A DNA stretch of 64,000 bases. Origin: Prorocentrum cordatum (lineage: Eukaryota > Sar > Dinophyceae > Prorocentrales > Prorocentraceae). The stretch lies in NCBI GenBank assembly GCA_963575745.1, contig CAUYUJ010003592.1:248001-312000 (forward strand), read 5' to 3'. The translations under genes and the position numbers were made by a program. The notes under the pieces are model-generated. The model worked only from the letters and a program-made list of their open reading frames with translations, was not told where the DNA came from and made no database searches. Position 1 is the first letter of the stretch; each line of letters starts with the position of its first letter. Positions 53,111 to 61,976 of this stretch are shown here, piece by piece.

Positions 53111-55184
53111 CATCAATGGTGAGGCCGTCTCTGGCGAAACGCCTCGGGAAGAGGCAGGGAGAAGTTATTGATAAGGCAAAGGGATGGAGGAGGACGACTC
53201 AGCCCTCGTGGGTTCTTCGACTCGGGACCACGGGGGACCGTCTTCGGACCCTGGTGCCATCCACCGTGGATCTGGGGCGAACAGCTCTCCCCCCCGTGCA
53301 GCACGACCTCTGGGGCCGCGGAGTAGAATAGTCACGTCGGCGTGTGTCAGGGGCGACGAGGGCGAGGGCGTGGGCAACCGAATCCGACAAGCCGGCATAA
53401 ACATCAGCTGTCCGAGATCCGCGCAGGTACCTTCCATCGGCGCTGGACCTCCCTCCCCCGCGCGCGGAGCGGGCCATGGCAGGGGGGGGCCCCGGGCGCC
53501 GATCTTGGAACTCCGCGCGGAGCTCTCGTGTTGTCTAGGCTTGAGGAGGAGGAGGAGGAGGACCGAGGAGCGCTCCCCCCTGTTGTCAGCACGCTGAGAT
53601 ATATGGACCGGCTCGGGCTCAAAGGGTGGGGGCTGAGATAGAAGGGCCAGCTTGGGCTCAAAGGGTTCTTCAGGCTCCAGGAGAAGGAGTAGTAGGGGGC
53701 CAGATGCGAACCCTACCCCTACCCCCCACGATTTCTGAGGGGGAGGGTGGGGTAGGGCTCGCAAGTGGCCCCCTGAGGAGGACCGAGGAGCGCACCCCCC
53801 AGTTGTCAGCACGCCGAGGTAGAAGGACCGGCTCGGGCTCCGAGGGTGGGGGCCCTCGGGTGTGCGGGCTGGTCATCAGAGGCGTGTGCCGTGGAGCCTC
53901 TCCGTGTCCTGGGCCCGCCGTGGCTGGCCAGAGGAGCTCCGTCGCTGCATGTTGGGCGCCCTTCGTGGTCGCACGACTCGGGGGCAGCGATAGGGGGGGG
54001 GAGGAAAACACACACAGACACAACGAATCGTCGTTTCCTCCGAAAAGATGGGAGAATATGGGCAGATGGGGGGAAGACATAAACCCCTGAAAATATGGGA
54101 GAATATGAGGAATATTTTTATTTGTGTGTACGTATTTATTTGTGTGTCCCAGGGCCCCTTCAGATAGGGGGGGGGAATGAGCACAAGGGGGGAGGCATCG
54201 ACCCCCAGTGGCCTAGTGATCGCCGAGAGGGGCCCGAGAACCCCAGGAAGGTGCGGATTCCCTCTCGGGGGACCATCGCCGAGCTATCGGCGATGCATCG
54301 CCGATTCCAGGTCGACGCATTCCCCCCTTGTGCCAGTCCCCCCCCTATCTTGGAGGGTGAAAGTTTGGGTCCGGCGCAGGGCGCCGGCAATGGTGTCTTT
54401 ATGGGGCACAAGCGGGCGATGCATCCTCGATTGCAGTGTTCGGCGGGGGCGCCAATTGAAGCTCCCCGCCTGCACCCACGCGCGAGACTTGAGGGGAAAC
54501 GAAGCAAGGGGGCGGGGGGCTCGGGAAAGGCGACGATCGATAGTATCGATGCCCCTCAACGATGACTGTAGGCTCTCGGCCGCGGCCCCATGGCGGCAAC
54601 CGCAGACGCACCGCTGCAGCCCCGACCCTCGCGTCCCCTTCTGCATCCAAGCTTCCAATCGGGTCGCGGGGTTCAGGCTGTGGACATCGAGTCGGATCGG
54701 TACACATCTGAAGACGTGGGGGCAGACCATTCATCTCCGAAGAATCTGGGGGAACTCATGGGTTCTCCAGCGTCAGTCGACGGACAGCAGAGGCCCTCGA
54801 GCCTTGACAATATCGACTCTGCCCTTCCCCTTCTCGAATTGCAGTCGCGACGCCGACAGAAGGATCACGCGGCGCATGCTTGAATGATGTACACAGCAAT
54901 TTGGTCGGTTGCCTCAAGGGCCCTCCGCCTCACGAAACCTTCCTCGATCGCCCGCGCCAAGTCATGGCTACCCTGAGAAGCTTGCTGGAGTACGGAGTGA
55001 TTGGTAGAGGTAGGGCCGAGGGAAGAGGAGATGAGTTAGTTAGCGAGGAAAGAGGAGTAGAGGAGGGCAGAGCCGACGGAGGAGGAGTAAGATAGAGGGA
55101 GAGCCGAAGGAGCAGATAATAAATTGGCATACGCACCCCAAAGACAAAAGGAGAGAGAGGGGAAGGGGCAGGGGAAGGGAACAG
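53111..55184. other. Mostly unassigned; short repeats and a weak exon candidate
   Basis: A direct repeat of about 80 bp (GAGGACCGAGGAGCGC… ACCGGCTCGGGCTC) occurs at about 53,555 and 53,775. A segment with CGAACCCTACCCCTACCCCC and its rough inverse lies between them. On the plus strand 54,668-54,883 reads VDIESDRYTSEDVGADHSSP and LDNIDSALPLLELQSRRR to a stop, which could be a 3' exon, but there is no supporting context. Confidence 0.45.
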
Positions 55185-55345
55185 AAGAGAAGGAGGAGGA
55201 GGATGAGGAGGAGGAGGAGGAGGGGGAGGGAGGAGGAGGAGGAGGAGGAGGAGGAGGAGGAGGAGGAGGAGGAGGAGGAGGAGGAGGGGAAGGAAGAGGA
55301 GAGGGAGGAGGAGGAGGGGAAGGAGGAAGAGGAGGAGGGAAGGAG
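55185..55345. repeat. (GGA)n microsatellite
   Basis: GGAGGA tract with few interruptions. Confidence 0.95.
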
Positions 55346-55771
55346 GAATATTGCATGCTAGTGGTAATCATGATGAGGATTGTGATGTGGATGAGGACGC
55401 AGAAAAAGAAAAAGAGTTGATTTCCCAAATAGTGCTTGCACAAAAGGTTTCTGTGAATTTCCTGGCCGTCGTCAGCCGCTTCCGTTTTGTTTACAATCCT
55501 CTTTCCCCTCTTTCCTCCCTCTCTCATCCTCCTCTTCCTCATCATCCCCTTCTCTGTTTGATTGCAGTGCGTAGCACCTCGCTTCGAGAGCGCAAGACCT
55601 CACGTTGTCTGAGGTCCACCGTGCTGGTTTTGCTCGACGGGCTCATTCTCTGATCATCGAGCGTGCCCGCAGCAATGACTTTCATTGTTGTCGCTCCGAT
55701 CCTACCCCTGCCGCCAACTCGCGTGACACAGCGCGGTCCGCCCCAACGCATGGCCTATCCGACCATAGCAC
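55346..55771. other. 3' flank of the next gene, no feature seen
   Basis: Ordinary sequence downstream (on the minus strand) of the gene ending at 55,772. No gene supported. Confidence 0.5.
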
Positions 55772-58727
55772 CTAAGAGGAGAGGTTGTATATCTGATCCA
55801 TTTTTGATGTGTCATGGCCTGAGCTGGCGAACAAGCTCTTCGCTTTAAAGTACTCCCTCTTGTCGGATGAGTTCTGGACGAACACAGACTTCCGCACGCC
55901 GTAGTTCAATGGAGTAGTAGCTTTCGATGCAATCAACCAGCCAGCAGGGACGAAGAGAATCTCACCAGCCTTCACAGTCGTGCGGTAGATCTTTATACCA
56001 GTCTCGGAATACTTGTCCAGGTCGGGTTGCGTCATGTCCTTCAGTGCATCTGTCATGTCCTTGTGCCCTTCGATCTTCTTGCCACCGTCGGTGAGGCACC
56101 CCATGCAGTCGTTGAGCTCATCATGCAGATCTCGGCATTGCCTTGGTAGGTCAGACGGAGCATGCCAGCACTGTTAGGCGAAAATTGCACGTTGATGAAA
56201 TCCGAACCTTCGCCCCAAAGCCACGTGGACTCCATCCAGACCTTGCTGACTGAGCTGATGTCCAGGATCTTTTGTTTGAATTGGTTCAAGATGTTTTTGA
56301 AGAACTGCGAGACAATCTCCTTCCCCTTTCCGGTCGGCATCGAGACCTTGTGCGTTTGGGCGAACAGTTTGTCCTGCGATGCGCCACCATGTGAGGCCTG
56401 AGCTATCGCATCACCATCTCTAAGTCGGCATGTGTTCTCCAAGTGCCCCTCCCATTCCTTCCCCCTCTGCCCTAGAGCGTTCAAGAGCGGCCTGCGAGCA
56501 GGAGGGAGGCGTGGGAAGGCAGGGCGCCCAAGGGCAAAGGCAGGAGGGTAGAGAGCGGGGAAGGGAACTTGAAGTGTTCGAGAACACATGCCGACATGGA
56601 AGGTAATGCAATAGCTCAGGGTTCACATCGATTGTGCCGCGCCTGCTTGTAGCGATCGGCCCACCAGGTCATCATCTGGCTGATCGTCTTGTGAGCCAGG
56701 AGCGGCGACACGAGGGAGTCACAGACAATGATAAACGGAGTGTCCAGAGCAGCATCATCGATGAGAGGGATGCCATGTTTTCCTTCATATTTGTGCACCG
56801 TCGCAATTCCAGGCCCAGTCATGGTGAAGAGCGCAGGCACGACAGCATCTCTGCGGGACTTAGATTGGATGTCATCAGCTTTAGCTTTGATATCTTCCCT
56901 GTGCTTGCGCACGAGTTCTTTTTCTTTCTCTTTTGCTCGCTGCTTCTCCTCCCTTTGCTTCGCTGTAGCCGTCAAGGCAGCATGCTTCTTTAGGTCCCCG
57001 ATGGCCGACTTCAGATTCGCCTTCAGGTTCAGGGCGCTGAACTGCATCCGCTTCCACTTGGTCTGCATCTTCTTCAGCGCGTCCTCCGAATCGACAGACT
57101 TGATGGAGTCGAGGAAATCAGACATGGAGCCATGGCACCTCAGCCAGCCAGGGGTTTGCAAATTCACATCCTCAGGCTTGTACAACTTGATGGCATTGAC
57201 GAGCGCCTCATCTGCATCCTTGCTGGCTTCGCCTCCGCCATCGACGTCCATCGGATCAGGCTTGTCAGTGGGCGTCTCGCTCAAGTCTTTCTTGACCTCC
57301 TGAACGCGATTAGCCATGCTTGTCATCATTCGGTTCTGTAGAGACTTCCACTCACCAAGGAGTTGAGGATGTTGTTCGCTAGGCGGTTCGGCCGCGGCCG
57401 CGGCCTGGGCGTCGGCCCCATCTCCGGCTGCGCCGTTCTCGTCGGCGGACGGCGCGCCTTGCTCTTCAAGCGCGTCGGCGTGCTTGGGCATGTACGCATG
57501 CAGACTTGGTACTTGGGCAATCAACCGCTTATGAACTGTCACAGGATCCAGCCAAGCTTCGCAGAGCGTCACCTGCACCTCGAGGGACTCCAGGTAGAGC
57601 AACTGGGTCTGCGATGCACGTTCGTCTGCGAGATGGGCGGTCGACGCAATCTTCAAGGCTTCGTGCACTGAGGTCAGCAATGTCTCCGTCGCCGCCTTCT
57701 CCTCGCCGAGCTTCCTGGAGCAAGTGTCGAACGTCGTCGCCCGCCTTCCTGCCATAGGCATGCCTCTCTTCTTCTTGGACGAATCTTCGATGCCTCCCTC
57801 CTCGCTGGCCTCGCTGTCACTCAACTCGATTGGTTCCGTAGACGCCTTCTTCCGCTTGTCTTTCTTGGCAGAGGAAAATGCTGCGGAGTCCGTATCTGAC
57901 ACGGCTTTCTCCGAGCTCTCGGCCGGCTCGACTGTTGCGCCAGATTCCCCCTGGAAGAACGCGTGAGAACAAGAAGAATCGGCTTCGTGAACGCGGCGGC
58001 GCAAGGCATCGATATCAGACATCTTCACATTATTCTCAACGTTGCTACCCTCGGAAGCAAAGCTCTGCATAAATGTCTCATTGAGGTCTTGCTTTTCTTC
58101 CTTTAAGGGCACCCACAACCTTAGGCAGCCTTTGTCTCCAAAGTTGTCTCGCTCTATATTTGGGTTGCGCTTGTGCTCGTTCCACTTCTCGAGAGCTCGT
58201 TCAGGAGTCCTTCCGAACTTGGTCTCTTGCTCGATGCAGTATTCCCTCTCTTCGTACGGAGTTGTGCCCTTCTTGTCAACCTGGGACTGTTTCTTGCCGT
58301 AGTGCTCGTTCCAACTGGCCCAGTCGATGGTCTGCTTCCTACGGAACTTAGCACATCCGATGTTCTTCTCGGCGAACTCTCGGATGGCACGGTCGCAGGT
58401 CTGGTCATCCTTCATGGTCTCGACGAATGTTGCATGCTGCTCGTTGCCCTCATGTTTTGCACGGCAGGACATGTTGTCGTAGAAAGTATTGTGGTAATTG
58501 CAGAGCCTCTTGCCCTTCTTAGCTACATGCTTGCAGCCAGTCACGATGCAGATCCTCGGAGCGCTGCTGCCGCGGCCCCGGCCCGTTCGGCCGCCGCCGC
58601 CGCGGCAGCCCTTGCCTCCCCGTCGGCTTGCCGCGGCAGCAGAGGCAGTCGGCGCGGTCACTTTTTCGGTCTCGCTGCCAGAGCCGCCGCCGCCATCCAG
58701 GCCCAGGGCCAGGTCGTCCTCCATCAG
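55772..58727 (-). CDS. Two-exon gene: Cys/His N-terminus and cupin-like C-terminus
   Basis: Start chosen at the ATG at 58,727 (MEDDLALGLDG); a spliced-leader-like sequence lies about 85 nt upstream. Exon 1 runs to 56,643, ending WWADRYKQ; exon 2 resumes at 56,397 with ASHGGASQDKLFAQ. The junction is phase 0 with donor CAG/GC and acceptor CAG/G. Residues about 55-90 hold CIVTGCKHV, RLCNYHN and MSCRAKHE, a possible metal-binding module after a GRGRG stretch. A long charged, helical middle follows. The C-terminus contains VKAGEILFVPAGWLIASK, like the second half of a cupin/JmjC barrel, though the usual metal-binding His after GW is absent (GWLI), so enzymatic activity is doubtful. In exon 2 the frame shifts by one base near 56,135 (TYQGNA, then DLHDELNDCMGC), consistent with a lost C, so this is either a pseudogene or a consensus error. 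Function unknown. Confidence 0.6.
56398..56642 (-). mobile_element. Introner-like intron with near-terminal inverted repeats
   Basis: 245-bp intron of the gene at 55.8-58.7 kb. Arms at 56,389-56,439 and 56,580-56,628 are inverted copies (ATGTGA…CCTGAGCTAT, GTCGGCATGTGTTCTC) matching at roughly 40 of about 50 positions. CAGGC occurs at both splice junctions, like a target-site duplication. Removing the intron restores an uninterrupted frame. Confidence 0.7.
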
Positions 58728-58811
58728 GCGGCGACGGGCAGCCGCCAGGTCAAGGCCGAACAAACGGCGCAACAGACTCAGACAACGCGTCGCGCAGTCC
58801 TTGGCAGGAGT

Positions 58812-58826
58812 TTTGAGCCAAAGCGG
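58812..58826 (-). other. Possible spliced-leader relic upstream of the cupin-like gene
   Basis: Minus-strand CCGCTTTGGCTCAAA matches the last 15 bases of the dinoflagellate spliced leader (CCATTTTGGCTCAAG) at 12 positions, about 85 nt upstream of the chosen ATG. Confidence 0.45.
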
Positions 58827-58859
58827 CAGCAGGAGGGCAGGAGTAGGAGGATGTTGATT

Positions 58860-59328
58860 TGCCTTTGAGCTCTTTGGGGCAACGATCCAAATCTACGACT
58901 GTTTGGGGCCTGCCAGCTCAGATCGCGCCCGACGAAGGAGACTCGCGGATCCACCGTTTTTAGACGTTTATGTTAGGGCCCCCCTACTTACTTTCAGAAC
59001 AATGGTGAGGACCCTGGTTCTCACAACAAGGACGGAGGGGGGTTTGCTCTTGTTGGCTACTACCGCGTTTACTGGTCCCCCTGACTCCTGGCATCTCGAC
59101 TTCGCTGGTTCCTCGGGCCTCGCCTTCGCTGGTCAGGGGCGGGGGGCGCGGCGAGAACGGAAGGAGGATGGGGGGGGGGACCGAATCGCTGTTTTTCGCA
59201 GAAGGGCGACGTTGAATTTGAATTTCAGAAAAGGTGGAGGGGGATTTGACCACGGTTCTCAGCATAGGGGGAGGGGGGCTTGACCATGGGTTTCAGAAAG
59301 GGAACGAACAGGGAACTTGACAATGGTT
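58860..59328. other. Intergenic with short dispersed motif
   Basis: Contains variants of GGAGGGGGATTTGACCACGG plus GTTCTCAG at about 59,020, 59,235 and 59,270, recurring on the other side of the satellite near 60,605-60,660. No gene supported. Confidence 0.5.
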
Positions 59329-60571
59329 CCCTACCTAGGCTCTGCCTAGAAGGGTTCTTACTCTCTTTGCTTAAAGGGGCCGGGCAGTGCTACACGCCCC
59401 GGGCGGTTCCCCCAGTCCCCGCCCCGCGGTTCCCCCCAGTCCCCTGGGAGCTTTAGCCTTAGCTTTAGCTTTAGCTTAGCTTTAGCTTTAGCTGTAGTTT
59501 AGCTTTAGCTTAGCGTTTCGCTTAGCTTTTCGCTCAGCGTTTAGCTTAGCTTTAGCTTAGCTTTAGCTTAGCTTTAGCTTAGTTTGAGCTTAGCTGTAGC
59601 TTAGATGTAGCTTAGCTTTAGCTTAGTTTTAGCTTAGCTTTAGCTTAGCTTTAGCTTAGCTTTATCTTAGCTTTATCTTAGCTGTAGCTTAGCTTTAGCT
59701 TAGCTGCTGCTTAGCTTCAGCTTAGCTTCTGCTTAGCTGTAGCTTAGCTTTAGCCTAGCATTATCTTAGCTTTAGCTCAGCTTTCGCTTAGCTTCAGCTT
59801 AGCTTCAGCTTAGCTTTAGCTTAGCTTTATATTAGCTTTAGCTTAGCTTTAGCTTAGCTTTAGCTTAGCTTTAGCTGTAGCTTCAGCTTAACTTTAGCTT
59901 AGCTTTAGCTTAGCTTTAGCTTAGCCTCAGCTTAGCTTTAGCTTCGCTTTAGCTTTGGCTTAGCCTTAGCTTAGCTTTAACTTTAGCTTAGCTTTAGCTT
60001 AGCTTTTTCGCTTAGCGTTTAGCTTAGCGTTTAGCTTAGCTTTAGCTTAGCTTTAGCTTAGTTTGAGCTTAGCTGTAGCTTAGCTGTAGCTTAGCTTTAG
60101 CTTAGCTTTAGCTTAGCTTTAGCTTAGCTTTAGCTTAGCTTTAGCTTAGCTTTAGCTTAGCTTTTTCGCTTAACGCTTATCTTAGCTGTAGCTTAGCTTT
60201 AGCTTAGCTGTTGCTTAGCTTCAGCTTAGCTTTTGCCTAGCCTTAGCTTAGCTGTAGCTTAGCTTTCGCTTAGCTTCAGCTTAGCTTCAGCTTAGCTTTA
60301 GCTTTAGCTTTCGCTTCAGCTTAACTTTAGCTTAGCTTTAGCTTAGCTTTAGCATAGCCTTAGCTTAGTTTTAGCTTCGCTTTAGCTTCGGCTTAGCCTT
60401 AGCTTAGCGTTAGCTTAGCTTTAGCTTAGCTTTAGCTTAGCTTCATCTTAGATTTAGCTTAGCTTTAGCTTAGCTTTAGCTGAGTTTTAGCTTAGCTTTA
60501 GCTTAGCTTTAGCTTAGATTTACTGTTAGTACGAATGCTGCTTTCCTAGGGGCTCCAACTCCTAGGTAGGG
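59329..60571. repeat. AGCTTTAGCTT satellite bounded by inverted CCCTACCTAGG
   Basis: From 59,451 to 60,527 the sequence is built of GCTTTA and GCTTA words alternating as an 11-12 bp unit (TTAGCTTTAGC), about 95 copies, with variants such as TTCGCTTAGCGTTTAGC. An 11-bp inverted repeat lies outside each end: CCCTACCTAGG at 59,329-59,339 and CCTAGGTAGGG at 60,561-60,571. Stop codons abound, so there is no coding potential. Confidence 0.95.
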
Positions 60572-61976
60572 TCGCACTGGGATACTTTCCAACATCAATT
60601 GAGGGGGGACCTGACCACGGTTTGGAGACAAGGTGGAGGGAGGCTTGACTTCGTTATTGTGTCGCATAACCAATATGGGCTCGACCACGCTTTATCGCTG
60701 ACATAACTACGAGCCGAACCACTTATTTGTTTGAGTGGGAAGAGGGGGCGACACCGAAGCTGAGCTCTGCGCACGCGTAAGGCACTCTGGGCCCCATCGA
60801 AGACCCCGACATGCTCCTACGCGCCACGGGTGGCAACGATGATATCACGCCACATCGGTTTCGCCCAGTATTTCGAGACACAGCCATGGTCTCACGTATC
60901 TTACACCACGTAGCTTGCGGCGCTCGCGCAGCACATCTCATGTGTGTCAATGTATGGGTACATACCAAGGGCTACTGTAACTTGTTCGGCCCGCACTTCT
61001 CGCTCCTCCTCTTCCTCCTCCGCCCCCCCCTCCTCCCCATGCTTTTTCTTCCTCGATTGCTCAGCGAATTTTGAAAAGTCACTCCCTCATCCTCCTCCTT
61101 CCCCCGCAGCATTCTCCACCTAAGTCGCTAGAGGGTAAATCGACGAAACAGATGCAGCGCTCGCACGAGTCCAGGCACATCTTTTGACAAGAGCGGCGTC
61201 TGTATCTTGGACACCTCGATGCTTCAGCGGCCAAGCGGCTGCAACGAGGAGAGGGGCAACGACGGCCGAGGTTCTTCTGTGATTGTTGGGTCCGCCCCCC
61301 TTCCGCCTCGTCCCCCATCCTCCTTCTCCTCCTCCTCATCATCATCCTGCTTTGGCTTTGGCTCAAACTCATCGCTTGGCGGAGGGGGGGGGGGGGGGCG
61401 CTTTGCGCGTCAAACGTCATCTACTGTGGCGCCGCCCATGGACCCTCCAGGGACGCGCATCGTGACATGTTGCCCTGAGAACGGCAGGCGCCCAACAACA
61501 TCCTAGACTTCGTCTGAGAACTAAAGGAGACATTGGCTTCCGAAATGCGAGATGGCGAACTTTACGACGCTCAGGGGCACGCAATCGATTCCCATACAAC
61601 AGAGGACATGAAGTTTCGAAGGTCACTGAGCGGCTTGAATCGCCAAATGTCTGTCTCCGCCCCATCAAACCCCTGTCGACGTGCGGTGCACATGAGGTCC
61701 TATTTCGTGTAATCACACTTGCAACCCAATACTTCATTGGTCTCGCTATGACGGCCTGCCTCCGCGTCTGGTTGCCTAGCCTCAGTCCCACTGGGAAAGC
61801 TAAAAGATGCCAACCCGCACGGGGTCCGCGTTGGGCTCGAGACGCACTCAAGCAATCGATCAGCAGAGAACTGCTATGGGGACTGGGAGCGCCACAGGCA
61901 CGCACTGCTGCAGCAAAACTAGCGATCTACATGCCCTTGCCTACTGCTGCCCGGCTGGCTGGTCAGCACCAGCGTG
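60572..61976. other. No supported gene; possible spliced-leader-like word
   Basis: TTTGGCTCAAAC at 61,357-61,368 (plus strand) matches ten bases of the spliced-leader 3' part, but no gene clearly starts downstream. A G-run lies at 61,386-61,398. The remainder is unique sequence downstream of the methyltransferase-like gene. Confidence 0.45.

Noticed and set aside
59451-60527. Telomeric repeat
   Set aside because: The unit is TTAGCTTTAGC, not the TTTAGGG type, and it lies inside unique sequence with inverted flanks.
61417-61905. 162-codon minus-strand open frame downstream of the second methyltransferase gene
   Set aside because: No motif, no splice context and no link to the neighbouring gene; likely chance in GC-rich DNA.
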